58,823 bases of DNA from Actinomycetes bacterium. GTDB taxonomy: Bacteria; Actinomycetota; Coriobacteriia; Coriobacteriales; Eggerthellaceae. The position numbers were made by a program, and so were the translations under genes. Positions 28,244 to 37,430 of this stretch are shown here, one piece after another. The stretch is taken from positions 1-58,823 of the forward strand of contig JAEWQO010000122.1 in assembly GCA_023460315.1 (NCBI GenBank), given 5' to 3'. The notes beneath the pieces are model-generated. The model was not told the origin of the DNA and searched no databases. It saw only the letters and a list, made by a program, of their open reading frames with translations. Each line of letters opens with the position of its first letter. The first letter of the stretch is position 1.

Positions 28244-28273
28244 CAGACATCTTTCAAAAAAGAAAGATGTCTG
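28244..28273. terminator. Perfect 12-bp hairpin between convergent adhesin and isomerase genes
   Basis: CAGACATCTTTC pairs with GAAAGATGTCTG around a loop of six A. No T-run follows on either strand; it may end transcripts of the minus-strand isomerase gene or be an mRNA-end structure. Confidence 0.45.
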
Positions 28274-28323
28274 ATGCCAGCTGCCTTTCTCCAAACGGTC
28301 TCGCTGATTATGAAGGCAGGTTG

Positions 28324-28767
28324 TCACCTGCTCTGCGGCATGGCTTCCTTGATGTCGACGACCTTCACCCAGTAGACGATGTCCTTCCCCGCGAGAGGAT
28401 GGTTGAAATCAAGGGTGGCGACCTCGTTTTCGATGCTGGCGACTCGCGCCGGTATCGGTTCTTCCCTGAGGGGTGTCTTCCATGCGACGATCTCGCCGAC
28501 CGGCATGTTTGATCCATGGGGTATCTTGTAAAGAGGGACGTGCTGGACGGCGTTTTTGTCGTATTCGCCGTAGGCGTCAGCTGCGGCGATCTCGACTGTG
28601 CGCTCCTCTCCCAACGACATGTCTCCCAACGCCTCCTCAAGAGCTCTCATCACGTTTCCGCGCCCGAGCACAATGCTGTGGGGAGTGCTCTTCCCCTCAT
28701 CGAAAATCGTTCCATCAAGCAGGCTGCCTTGGTAGAGGAACGCAACGGTTTGTCCTTCTCTGTTCAT
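28324..28767 (-). CDS. SlyD-like FKBP-type peptidyl-prolyl isomerase
   Basis: A 147-residue protein with the SlyD fold: an FKBP half-domain (GSLLDGTIFDEG), the flap insertion region (AYGEYDKNAVQHVPLYKIP) and the closing LDFNHPLAGKDIVYWVKVVDI. SlyD proteins assist folding and in some bacteria nickel delivery to hydrogenase, but the His/Cys-rich metal tail of E. coli SlyD is absent. The ATG at 28767 follows a GGAG. A second paralogue is at 40417. Confidence 0.9.
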   Translation of the reverse strand: MNREGQTVAFLYQGSLLDGTIFDEGKSTPHSIVLGRGNVMRALEEALGDMSLGEERTVEIAAADAYGEYDKNAVQHVPLYKIPHGSNMPVGEIVAWKTPLREEPIPARVASIENEVATLDFNHPLAGKDIVYWVKVVDIKEAMPQSR

Positions 28768-28846
28768 AGAGGAATCACTCCATAGGGGAGGCTGGCCTGA
28801 TCTTGATGATACACCGCCTCCCGATCTGATGTTGACGGAATCGGGG

Positions 28847-29023
28847 TCAGTGCCAGCGCTGTGAGGTCAGAAAATATCCCTCGACGGGCTTCACCTCGCT
28901 GTCGTCATCGACAAGCGCTGCCGCGTTTTCTTCAGCGTTCCCGCAGATGGCTTTTACCGGCGCTTTATCCTTCTCTGTCTTATTTCCATCCTTTTCAAGC
29001 GTTTTTTTCTCGTCTTCAGTCAT
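28847..29023 (-). CDS. Small charged hypothetical protein
   Basis: A 58-residue, Lys/Glu/Asp-rich protein (TEDEKKTLEKDGNK, later DDDSEVKPVEGYFL) with a single Cys. GAGGAGG lies six bases before the ATG, the main reason to call it. The frame continues upstream but lacks another good start. Function unknown; it lies upstream of the SlyD-like gene on the same strand. Confidence 0.6.
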   Translation of the reverse strand: MTEDEKKTLEKDGNKTEKDKAPVKAICGNAEENAAALVDDDSEVKPVEGYFLTSQRWH

Positions 29024-29273
29024 GATGCCTCCTCGTTCCGACTGCTTCCAGGCAAGAACCCATGGTGGATGGCCGGTTCTCTCTAATCGGACAAACGCCG
29101 TCACCCTCCGTGAACCACTGTAAGCGGCAGGGCCGAGCGGCACAATCGTATAGGAAGTATGAGATCGCCCGCTTCCTTATCGGTCTTCTTATCGGATAGG
29201 AAGGAAAACGCTTTGCGGCTATCTTGGTTACTCAAGGAAGCTTCGAGTCGCTCAGCGGCTCCATGGGGAAACG

Positions 29274-30509
29274 ATGAGAGGGGAAGCCGTGCACGCTATC
29301 CATGAGACGGGTGGAAGCAGAGAGAAGAAACGTCAGAACCCGATGCTTGTCGGACTCGTCCTGCTGTTTGCCGGGGCCTCTGCGGCACTCATCCAATACA
29401 AGGTGCCCACCATCATGACGGACGTCATGGGACTGTTCTCCATGGACGCCGAAGTCGGATCCTGGCTCATGAGCATATTCACCCTCATGGGCATTTTCGT
29501 TGCTGTTCCCTCGGGGGCTTTCGCACAGCGATTCGGCGCGAAGAGGATGATGGTCGCCGCCCTGTTGTTGATCGCGGCGGGCTCTTTGGTCGGTGCGTTC
29601 GCGAGGACGAGCGCGCTTGTCCTCGCGTCGCGCGCCCTTGAGGGGGTCGCGCTTACCGTCGTGACGACCTGCGGTCCCGTTGTCATTCAAGCGTGTGTGA
29701 AGCCTCAGAGGATAGGTGTCACCCTGGGAATATGGGGCATCTGGGGCTGTGTCGGGTCGACGGTGGCAGCCGTCCTGACGCCGACGGTTTTCGAGGCGGT
29801 GGGGTTTCGGGGTGTGTGGGTGGCGTATGCCGTCGTGGCTGTCGTGGCGGCAATCGTCCTCGTCGTCGCGATTCGCGTTCCGCGCGGGAGGGAAGGAGAA
29901 TCGGCCCACGTGGCGCTCGGCGCTCTGGAGACGAGGGGATCGAGGTGGCGTGACGCTTTCACGTTGGATGTGGTTCTCTTCTTCGTAGGTTTCGCCTCGT
30001 TCAACATCTGCCTGCTGGCGGTTCTTGCCTACGTGCCGACGATTTTGCAAATGCAGGGATTCGACCCCACGGTGTCCGGCCTCGTCAGCACGATTCCCAT
30101 GCTTCTTTCCATCGTGTCATCACCTTTGTTCGGAGCCGTTTCCGACAGGATGGGCCGCTGCAAGCCGTTGCTGCTCGTGGCGAGCCTGGTGATGGGGCCC
30201 TGCACGTTTCTTCTCTACACGAACACAGGCGCCCTTCTTTGGGTGGCGGCCGTGATCATGGGGTTTGTCGGCATGGGAGGTGTCGGCTTGTTCCTCTCGG
30301 GATATATGAAGATCATGCCTCACCCGGAACGCGTATCCCTTGCGATGGGCCTGATGATCCTCGTACAGGGACTGGGGCAGTTCTTGGGGACGTTCCTCGT
30401 CCAAAGGGCGCTTGGACCGGATCTGACAAACTGGATGGGTGCAGGCGTCATGCTCATGATCCTTGGGATTTTGGGCTCGGTAGCCATCGTCCTGTGCAAG
30501 ATGAAGTGA
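29274..30509 (+). CDS. MFS transporter (CynX/NarK-like)
   Basis: A 411-residue transporter with twelve predicted membrane segments and the loop 2-3 MFS motif (GAFAQRFGAKRMM). A central cytoplasmic loop carries VPRGREGES. Possible starts are ATG at 29274 and GTG at 29289. It is monocistronic and upstream of another LuxR-MFS-Moco region, so it may import or exchange an organic acid or anion used there; the substrate cannot be told from sequence. Confidence 0.88.
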   Translation: MRGEAVHAIHETGGSREKKRQNPMLVGLVLLFAGASAALIQYKVPTIMTDVMGLFSMDAEVGSWLMSIFTLMGIFVAVPSGAFAQRFGAKRMMVAALLLIAAGSLVGAFARTSALVLASRALEGVALTVVTTCGPVVIQACVKPQRIGVTLGIWGIWGCVGSTVAAVLTPTVFEAVGFRGVWVAYAVVAVVAAIVLVVAIRVPRGREGESAHVALGALETRGSRWRDAFTLDVVLFFVGFASFNICLLAVLAYVPTILQMQGFDPTVSGLVSTIPMLLSIVSSPLFGAVSDRMGRCKPLLLVASLVMGPCTFLLYTNTGALLWVAAVIMGFVGMGGVGLFLSGYMKIMPHPERVSLAMGLMILVQGLGQFLGTFLVQRALGPDLTNWMGAGVMLMILGILGSVAIVLCKMK

Positions 30510-30885
30510 AGGGGCTTTTGCCACGGCCCGGTAAAAGGCAAGGATATTTCTGGAAAACAGGGGCAAGAACGCAGGCGTGAAGGTTTTCTCCTTGAGACGT
30601 GCCACGTGCGGTGTGATTTCATGCCAGAAGTACGATATTCTCAAAACGCTAAAACGTGTAGGCTCGCTGCTGTAGGGGTTCGGGGGAATCCGTCCCGTGC
30701 GGTCTCGAACCTTTCGTTTTTCTTCGGGTATGACGCTTGCGACATCAGGGGGTGAGTTGGCGTCTGACGGCGTCGGTAGGATGAGGGGCTGCCGAGTGGA
30801 CAGCTTCGTCTGATAGGGGGCAAAGCGCTGGCTGCGGCACTCTGATACCAGATGCAAATCGATAATGGCCAAAGGGGGGTTTGGC
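30510..30885. other. Intergenic region with two hairpins
   Basis: No gene is seen. A 10-bp imperfect stem at 30513-30539 (GGCTTTTGCC/GGTAAAAGGC) follows the MFS gene at once. A second, GGTTCG/CGAACC, at 30677-30711 is followed by TTTCGTTTTTC and looks like a terminator or a leader attenuator of the LuxR gene. Confidence 0.4.
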
Positions 30886-32436
30886 ATGCAGGGCGATACG
30901 GAGATCTCGCACGAATCGGATGTCGAAAAGCAGAAGCTCATAGGTGCCAGCGAAGGTGATTTCGAGGCGATTCTCGTCGATGGGGTATTGGGGTTCGGCA
31001 TGGCGGTCGCCACTGCTGTGCTTCTTGCCGGGGGGTCGATGCGGGGCTTCATGTCCGAGGTGGAGGTCGGCGTCGCGTCACCCGCTCTCTACGGCATGGC
31101 CATGGCCCTGTTCGCCACGGTCTGCGCGGTCTCTCTGCGATTGGGGCAGTTCGCCACTGATCGGCTTCAAACCAACGTGGGCGCACGTCTCATTCTTTGC
31201 TCTGAGGCGCTGTCATTCGTGGCCGCAATCGTATGCCTCAATCTCGAGGCTTTCTGGCCGACCGTCGTTTTTGCGGGATGCGGACTGGTCGCGGGAACGT
31301 TTTCGTATGCAAGATTCCTGGGATGTCTGACGCGGCGTGCACTCATGGTCGTGTTCGATGCCGCGTTCGTGCTCTGCGGCATGAGCCTGCTCATACTTTC
31401 TCAGCTTGAACCATGGTGCTCTTCTGTCATCGTGGCCCTTGCGGCCGTGCTGTCCCTGTCCATCGGCGTGATTCGCGTGCGCAGTCCGTATGAGTTCGCC
31501 GCATACGTGAGCATTGCCGACTCAAGGCAGCGCAGCGTCAAGATCACCGGGAACAACCACACGCTGTTCACGGTTGGATTCATGCTTTCGCCGGCGGTGA
31601 TCATCCTCAACGAGGGTGCTTCGAGCGATGTTGCGGCCTTTGGTCTGGGCGCGTCCATCGGACTCGCCGGCATCGCCTCGCTGTTGCTTGAGCGCATGGA
31701 CGAACGGACGTACAAGGAGGCATTCAAAAAGAACATGGCGCTGTTGGCCGTTCTGTTCATGCTCGCTGTCATGGTTGTTCCAGGCGAGTGGCGTACAGCG
31801 GTCGTCGCCGTCTATCTCTGTCTGGTGGCAGTCAACACTATCATCCTGCTGAACGCCGTGGTCGAGACGGCGAGATTCAATATGATCTCTCCCCTTTGGC
31901 TTATCGGCCAGGAGGGGTCCGTGTTCTTTCTGGGTCTGGCCGCTGGGTGCCTGCTGTTCGTCTCATCTGACGTTGTTTTCTTCGGTTCGAGCGTCGCTTT
32001 GGGCGTGGTATGCGCGATCTTTGCCACTGTGGTGGTATATGCGCAGATTCATATCAATTATCAGGTGTATCCCTTCGAACCGGTGATCGACGCCGCGGGA
32101 GACCGCATACGGGGCAGCGAAGAATCGCGCGACCTCATCGAGCGAAGTGGGAGCCATAAGAGAACCTACCAGAAAAAACGGGAGTATGCCTGCGAGGTTT
32201 TCCGGCTCTCGCCTCGTGAGCGGGAAATCCTCCAACTGCTTTTGAAGGGCCGCGATGCGCGCTACATCATGAACGAGTTCTATATTTCCCAGTCGACGGC
32301 AAAAACCCATATCTACAACATCTATCGCAAATTCGAAGTTCATTCACGGCAGGACCTGCTGGACTTCATCGAGAACATCGAGTTGCCTGAAGATCGAGAC
32401 GCCGGTGAACATCACGACGAAGTCAGACTGCACTGA
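30886..32436 (+). CDS. LuxR-family regulator with multi-spanning membrane domain
   Basis: A 516-residue protein: a short acidic N terminus, about twelve hydrophobic segments and a C-terminal LuxR domain (LSPREREILQLLLKG, then TAKTHIYNIYRKFEVHS). AAAGGGGGG lies upstream of the ATG at 30886; an in-frame ATG at 30865 has no site. It precedes the MFS gene and the tandem Moco-enzyme operon on the same strand and is the probable substrate-responsive activator of them. Confidence 0.92.
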   Translation: MQGDTEISHESDVEKQKLIGASEGDFEAILVDGVLGFGMAVATAVLLAGGSMRGFMSEVEVGVASPALYGMAMALFATVCAVSLRLGQFATDRLQTNVGARLILCSEALSFVAAIVCLNLEAFWPTVVFAGCGLVAGTFSYARFLGCLTRRALMVVFDAAFVLCGMSLLILSQLEPWCSSVIVALAAVLSLSIGVIRVRSPYEFAAYVSIADSRQRSVKITGNNHTLFTVGFMLSPAVIILNEGASSDVAAFGLGASIGLAGIASLLLERMDERTYKEAFKKNMALLAVLFMLAVMVVPGEWRTAVVAVYLCLVAVNTIILLNAVVETARFNMISPLWLIGQEGSVFFLGLAAGCLLFVSSDVVFFGSSVALGVVCAIFATVVVYAQIHINYQVYPFEPVIDAAGDRIRGSEESRDLIERSGSHKRTYQKKREYACEVFRLSPREREILQLLLKGRDARYIMNEFYISQSTAKTHIYNIYRKFEVHSRQDLLDFIENIELPEDRDAGEHHDEVRLH

Positions 32437-32443
32437 AGCGATG

Positions 32444-32489
32444 CCTCGTACGGCAAGTACGAGGGAGCCGAAATCGTCCCGTACTTTAT
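32444..32489 (+). promoter_or_regulatory. Overlapping alternative hairpins upstream of the MFS/Moco genes
   Basis: CCTCGTAC (32444-32451) pairs perfectly with GTACGAGG (32457-32464). The same right arm can instead pair with CCCGTACTT (32478-32486), with one bulged A, and this second stem is followed by TTTATG. The two are mutually exclusive, the geometry of an attenuator; alternatively the first is a regulator operator or the luxR terminator. Confidence 0.4.
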
Positions 32490-32663
32490 GCAATCAGGCA
32501 TTTTACTAAGGGGAGACCAATTCCTCTTCAGCTCTTCGCGAGCTACCCTTTCCCCAGGCTTGGGCGAAACGCGAGCGCCCGGCCGTCCGACCGGCATCGC
32601 GCAAACGACGCGCGAGAACGACGAGAGGGGACATGGCGAAAACTGCTGACAAGGAGGAGTCTT

Positions 32664-33875
32664 ATGGCGGTCAAACAAAAGGGTGTTGATTCTGGTTACG
32701 GCTGGGTGGTGCTTGCGATAACGTTTCTGGCGGGGTTCACTGCTCCGGCAAACATGGCCAAGGTGACCGCGCTTGCCCCGGTCATCATGCAGACGTTTGG
32801 GTTCACTCCCGACGTTCTCGGCTGGGTTATCGCGCTGTTCTACGTGTTGGGATTCGTCATGGCGTTTCCGACGACGACGCTGATCAATCGTTTGGGAATT
32901 CGTAACGTCGTCATGCTTGCCATCGGATGCGCGGCAATCGGCTCGGTCATGGGCGCCGTCACCCAAGACGTGGCGGTGTTCATGGCGAGCCGTGTTTTGG
33001 AAGGTGCCGGCATGGGCGTGATGGGTGTTGCGGGTGCATCCGCGATAGCGCCTTGGTTCGCTCCGGAAAAGCGGGGCTTGCCGTTGGGCATCTGGGCCAT
33101 GTGGGTCGCTCTGGCCATGTGCATCTGTCCTGTCCTCTACGGGTTCATGGTCGATACGTTGGGCATGGCGTGGCAGTCGGTATGGTGGGGAACGCTGGTG
33201 TTCGACGTCATCATCGGCATCCTGTTCTTCCTGCTCTATGCCGAACCTTCCCACCCTCAGGTGAGCGAGGACGAGAAGCGGGAGCATGGCGCTGCGGTCT
33301 TTGGGCGCGCCTACAAGAGCAAGACTCTCTGGGCCTTGGCGATCATCTTTTTCCTGGACGAGGCCGCATTCATGGCCATCAATGGCTTTCTGACGACCTA
33401 TCTGACCGAACAGCTTGCGGTGACGCTGGTGTTCGCGACAACCATCTCGTCTGCGTTCGGGATTGCCGGCACCATAGGAGCGCCGTTGTCCGGGTGGCTG
33501 TCCGATCTGCTCAAGACGCGCAAGTGGGTTCTGCTCTTCGCCTTGGTATGCGGCGTTGCCTACACCGCGGTCGTCTTCACGTGCGGCGATCCGAATCTGT
33601 ATTGGGGCATCATGATCCTCGCCGGCATCGTCGGAGGTTTCGTTCCTTCCATCATCTGGCAGGCCACGCCCGACACCGTCGAGCCCGATGACGTTCCTGC
33701 CGCGAACAGCCTGGTTGCGTTCACGCAGAATCTCGGCATGTTCGTTGGGGCCGTCGCGATGGGGAATGCCATCACGGCATTCGGGTGGAGTGCCGGGTCG
33801 TACGTGGCGCTGCTTCCTTGCTATGCGTTGGCTTTGGTGGTGTTCTTCGTCGGGTTGCGGAAGTCACTCCGCTGA
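32664..33875 (+). CDS. MFS transporter
   Basis: A 403-residue transporter with twelve predicted membrane helices and an MFS loop motif (TTLINRLGIRN). AAGGAGG precedes the ATG. It lies between the LuxR regulator and the Moco operon, the place where uptake permeases sit in Eggerthellaceae aromatic-reduction loci; uptake of the Moco enzyme's substrate, or export of its product, is the inferred role. Confidence 0.9.
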   Translation: MAVKQKGVDSGYGWVVLAITFLAGFTAPANMAKVTALAPVIMQTFGFTPDVLGWVIALFYVLGFVMAFPTTTLINRLGIRNVVMLAIGCAAIGSVMGAVTQDVAVFMASRVLEGAGMGVMGVAGASAIAPWFAPEKRGLPLGIWAMWVALAMCICPVLYGFMVDTLGMAWQSVWWGTLVFDVIIGILFFLLYAEPSHPQVSEDEKREHGAAVFGRAYKSKTLWALAIIFFLDEAAFMAINGFLTTYLTEQLAVTLVFATTISSAFGIAGTIGAPLSGWLSDLLKTRKWVLLFALVCGVAYTAVVFTCGDPNLYWGIMILAGIVGGFVPSIIWQATPDTVEPDDVPAANSLVAFTQNLGMFVGAVAMGNAITAFGWSAGSYVALLPCYALALVVFFVGLRKSLR

Positions 33876-34247
33876 CGCCGCGCTCGGCTGGTCGACAGGT
33901 CTCGGGCTTGCTTTCGGATGGATGTGTTCAACATGCCAGGAGCTGAACAGGCATTATGCAAGCCGTAAAGCGAGTTCGAGACCTCGGTCGCACCTGAGGT
34001 ATGAGACTGAAGGCCTCTTGGAGAGGCAATTTACCAACTTCTATACGATATCCATTCCGTGTTTTCGCGCTTATCTTTACCTCGATGCCATGTTCCCCGG
34101 TCGGGAATGGTGCAAAGGCATCGGCCCGTTCGCCTTGTGGCAACGGGCCGAAAGCGCGGTTTCTCCGCTCGCGCGTACACGATTGTCCTGGGGGAGGGTC
34201 GGTCGTGGAGGGAAACCGCCCGTCTTTCAGAGAGGAGGAAACCCTTC
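33876..34247 (+). other. Structured leader region before the Moco operon
   Basis: No gene seen. Two strong RNA-type structures adjoin: CGATGCC (34083-34089) with GGCATCG (34117-34123) enclosing TTCCC/GGGAA, and CGGCCCGTT (34122-34130) with AACGGGCCG (34142-34150), whose loop holds a further GCC/GGC pair. The arms of the two stems overlap by two bases. It may be the MFS terminator, an mRNA processing site or a ligand-sensing leader; it does not match a riboswitch known to me. AGAGGAGG at the end serves the next gene. Confidence 0.45.
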
Positions 34248-34532
34248 ATGTGTTTTAGACCAGCAGCAATCGAGCAAGAATGCCGCTGCCCCCAGTGCGA
34301 TGCCGTATGCGGGAAGGACGACAAGGTGTGTCCATCGTGCGGCGCCGAGCTGCCGAAGATGGACAATCCCTATTTCGTTCCGGGCGCGGGTGCGCCCGGA
34401 ACGCCGAGTGCTCCCGGTGCTCCCAAAGCGCCCGGCGCTCCCGGGGCACCTCAGGCTCCCGGGGCACCCAAACCTCCGGGAGCTCCCCCGGCACCTGGCC
34501 GCCCAGGGGCACCAAAATCCCCGGGCCAATAA
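34248..34532 (+). CDS. Small zinc-ribbon protein with collagen-like Pro-Gly-Ala tail
   Basis: A 94-residue protein. Residues 1-40 hold a zinc ribbon (CRCPQCDAVCGKDDKVCPSCGAEL in outline: C-x2-C and C-x2-C knuckles) and the rest is a low-complexity tail of Gly-Ala-Pro triplets (PGAPKAPGAP and so on, about 16 triplets with Gly every third residue), reminiscent of collagen-like tails. AGAGGAGG is 8 bases before the ATG. It is the first gene of the tandem Moco-enzyme operon. Function unknown; the ribbon suggests a protein or nucleic-acid contact, the tail a spacer or assembly arm. Confidence 0.78.
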   Translation: MCFRPAAIEQECRCPQCDAVCGKDDKVCPSCGAELPKMDNPYFVPGAGAPGTPSAPGAPKAPGAPGAPQAPGAPKPPGAPPAPGRPGAPKSPGQ

Positions 34533-34640
34533 AGAGGTCTGGCGTTTCGCCTCGCAATGAATAAAGGCGAGGGCATCACGTCCTGCCACGTGTCGGCAGA
34601 GGGGAGCCGACGCGTGCGAGGAAAGCAGAGGAGGAGAACG

Positions 34641-36971
34641 ATGAAGATTTTCAAAGGACAAGGCACTGTCGATCTCGGCAAGCCCTGGCGCTATGAGGAT
34701 GATGGCCTCACGGTCACCCGTGGCTGTGCGTGGTCGCCCCCGGGCTGTCATCCTACCGGCTGCGGGATCAAGACATACGTCAACGACCAGGGCGAGCTCG
34801 TGAAGATAGAGGGAGATGAGAACCACCCCATCACCAACGGTCGCCTGTGCGTCCGCTGTCTTGCCATGCGGGATTACGTGTACAATCCCGACCGTGTCCT
34901 GCATCCCATGAAACGGGCGCGCGAAGACCGCGGGAAGGATCGCTGGGAGCAAATCACCTGGGACGAAGCGTACGATCTGCTTGCGGAAAAGGTCGACTAC
35001 TACAAGAAGACCTATGGCGCGCAGTCGATTCTGATCATGGGAGGCACGGGGCGCGAGGGTGGGCCCATGCTGCCAGCCTATGCCCATTCGGCGATCGGGA
35101 CGCCCAATGACTGTTACACGCAGTCGGGCTACTCATGCTACATTCCGCGCGTTGCCGGCACCACCTACGTTCTCGGTGCCACCTACCCCGAGATGGATTA
35201 CGCCGGCGGCTTGCCCGGTCGTTACGACGACCCGATGTTCGAACTGCCGGAGCTCATCGTGTTCTGGGGCAAGGAACCGCTGCCGTCAAACGGCGACGGC
35301 CTGTTCGGGCATGCCGCCATCGACATGATGCGGCGGGGTGCGAAGCTCATGAGCATAGACCCTCGCGTGAACTGGGTTTCGACCCGCGCCACCTGGCACT
35401 TGAGGCTCCGTCCCGGCACCGATGCGGCTCTGGGGATGGCGATGATCAACGTCATCATCGAAGAAGACCTGTACGACCATGATTTCGTCGAGAAATGGTG
35501 TTATGGGTTCGATCAGCTGGCCGAGCGTGTGAAGGACATGCCGCCCGAGCGGGCGGCCGAGATATGCGACCTCGAGGCGGACCAGATACGTGAGGCGGCC
35601 CGCGTCTATGCGACGTCGAAGCCTGCTCAGATAGCCTGGGGCTTGGCCATCGACCAGAAGTCGAACGGGGTGCAGGCCGGCCATTGCGTTCTCGCCCTGG
35701 AGGCGATAACGGGCAACATCGACGTCCCGGGGGGACAGCTGATCGGCGACGTGAACGACGGCCTCGAGCTCGGATTCGGGTGGAACAACCTCGGCCCCGA
35801 TCTGCAAAGCAAGATCATGGGCATCAAAGAGTATCCCGCCTACGTGGGGCTGGTGCTTTCAGCCCAGTGCGACATGGTGCTCGATGCCCTTGAGACCGGC
35901 AAGCCGTACGAATTCAAGATGGGTGGCTTCGAGGACACGAATTTCCTCGCGGGCACCTGTGCCGCGCAACCGAAGCGCTGGCATGACGCGATGGTGAAGA
36001 ACCTGGAATGGTGCTTCGGGATCGACGTGTGGATGACGCCGACCATCCAGGCGTGTTGCGAGCTGTTCCTGCCGCTCTCGACCACGGTCGAGCATGACAC
36101 CGTGGTGTATACGCATTATGGCGCGTCGCCGATCATGGCAGGCGCGGTCAACAAGTCCATCACGGTCGGCGAGGGCAAGGGCGATTGCGAGATCATGTAC
36201 GAGATCGGCAAACGATGCATGCCTGAAAACTACGATCGCTTCGATTCCTATTACGACTTCCTGAACTACTATCGGCTCAACAACAAGCAGACATTCGAAG
36301 ATCTGCGCGAGGAGGTCGTGCACCAGAAGATCGAGACGCTGAGCTATCGCAAATACGAGACGGGGAACCTCCGCCCCGACGGCCAACCGGGCTTCAACAC
36401 GCCAACTGGCCGCGTGGAGCTCTATTCCACCATGTTCCAGCAGTTCGGCGAGGATCCGCTTCCTTACTACATGGAACCCCAGCTGAGCCCCGTCTCGACA
36501 CCGGACTTGTACGAGAAGTTTCCGCTCGTTTTGACCACCGGCGCACGCACGTACTGCTACTTCCATTCCGAAGGCAAGCAGATTCCCTATCTGCGCGAGA
36601 TGAACCCCGATCCATTGATCGAGATCAATCCTGAAGACGCAAGAAAGAACGGCATCGCTGACGGCCAGTGGGTCGAGGTGGAGAACCCGTTCGGCAAAAT
36701 CGTCCTCAAGGCCAAGGTCTCCCAGATCGTCCGTCCGGGCGTGGTTCATGCCCAGCACGGATTCTGGTTCCCGGAGAAAGACTCCGAAGAGCCTTCGCTC
36801 TATGAAGTGTGGCGTTCCAACATCAACGAGCTCGTGCCGCATTTCTATATCGGCAAGCTCGGTTTCGGAGCGCCGTTCAAATGCCTTCTGTGTTCGATCA
36901 AGCCCACTGATGAGTGCTATGACACCGACATGCAGGAGGTTTGGGATCGTTTCGGGAAGTTGGTGGTTTAA
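34641..36971 (+). CDS. Cytoplasmic molybdopterin oxidoreductase 1 (dehydroxylase/transhydroxylase-like)
   Basis: A 776-residue member of the DMSO-reductase superfamily without a Tat signal, so cytoplasmic. The [4Fe-4S] motif has unusual spacing: C29-x6-C36-x4-C41-x28-C70, in the context WSPPGCHPTGCG. Cofactor regions include GGTGREGG, FWGKEPL, SIDPRVNW, RLRPGTDAALGMAMI and the C-terminal GFWFPEK. AGAGGAGGAG precedes the ATG at 34641. It is followed without a gap by a small ferredoxin. The overall look and locus resemble the Moco catechol dehydroxylases and pyrogallol transhydroxylase-like enzymes of gut Eggerthellaceae (family-level recollection). The substrate is unknown. It is clearly paralogous to the enzyme at 37431. 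Confidence 0.88.
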   Translation: MKIFKGQGTVDLGKPWRYEDDGLTVTRGCAWSPPGCHPTGCGIKTYVNDQGELVKIEGDENHPITNGRLCVRCLAMRDYVYNPDRVLHPMKRAREDRGKDRWEQITWDEAYDLLAEKVDYYKKTYGAQSILIMGGTGREGGPMLPAYAHSAIGTPNDCYTQSGYSCYIPRVAGTTYVLGATYPEMDYAGGLPGRYDDPMFELPELIVFWGKEPLPSNGDGLFGHAAIDMMRRGAKLMSIDPRVNWVSTRATWHLRLRPGTDAALGMAMINVIIEEDLYDHDFVEKWCYGFDQLAERVKDMPPERAAEICDLEADQIREAARVYATSKPAQIAWGLAIDQKSNGVQAGHCVLALEAITGNIDVPGGQLIGDVNDGLELGFGWNNLGPDLQSKIMGIKEYPAYVGLVLSAQCDMVLDALETGKPYEFKMGGFEDTNFLAGTCAAQPKRWHDAMVKNLEWCFGIDVWMTPTIQACCELFLPLSTTVEHDTVVYTHYGASPIMAGAVNKSITVGEGKGDCEIMYEIGKRCMPENYDRFDSYYDFLNYYRLNNKQTFEDLREEVVHQKIETLSYRKYETGNLRPDGQPGFNTPTGRVELYSTMFQQFGEDPLPYYMEPQLSPVSTPDLYEKFPLVLTTGARTYCYFHSEGKQIPYLREMNPDPLIEINPEDARKNGIADGQWVEVENPFGKIVLKAKVSQIVRPGVVHAQHGFWFPEKDSEEPSLYEVWRSNINELVPHFYIGKLGFGAPFKCLLCSIKPTDECYDTDMQEVWDRFGKLVV

Positions 36972-37328
36972 ATGACGGCATATGGATTGCTTGTCGACTA
37001 CGAGTATTGCACGGGCTGTCAGTCCTGCGAAGTCGCCTGCAAGCAAGAGCACCGGATCCCGGTCGGCCAATGGGGAATCCGCATTCTGGATGACGGTCCT
37101 TGGGAATGTGAAGACGGCCGGTTCAACTGGAACAAGATACCGACGCCTTCACGCCTCTGCGATCTGTGCGCCGATCGCACGGCGCAGGGCAAGCAGCCCA
37201 GTTGTGTCCACCACTGCCTGGCGGGGTGCATGCAGTATGGGACGGTGGAAGAGCTTTCAAAAGAGCTGGAAAGCAAGCCGAACCAAGTCCTGTTTGTTCC
37301 TCAGCCCTATCACTATGACCAGCGGTAA
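36972..37328 (+). CDS. Small ferredoxin partner of Moco enzyme 1
   Basis: A 118-residue Fe-S protein with CTGCQSCEVAC at residues 13-23 and a second group CDLCADR...SCVHHCLAGC, so probably two [4Fe-4S] clusters; it is shorter than four-cluster DmsB-type subunits. A conserved block GQWGIR-DGPW is shared with the partner at 39833. The ATG follows the stop of the Moco gene directly, so the two are coupled. It should pass electrons to the Moco enzyme in the cytoplasm. Confidence 0.92.
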   Translation: MTAYGLLVDYEYCTGCQSCEVACKQEHRIPVGQWGIRILDDGPWECEDGRFNWNKIPTPSRLCDLCADRTAQGKQPSCVHHCLAGCMQYGTVEELSKELESKPNQVLFVPQPYHYDQR

Positions 37329-37430
37329 AGAAGGGACGGTCCGTCCGGGCGGCCATCCCTCTCCTCTGAAAAGATCGGGGAATGCCGCCGGAAGGCGAGG
37401 GCATGCAAACGTGGCGAGGGGAGATGTGCC

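Noticed and set aside
33960..34247. Moco riboswitch
   Set aside because: The hairpins do not show the conserved elements of the moaA-type Moco motif as I know it.
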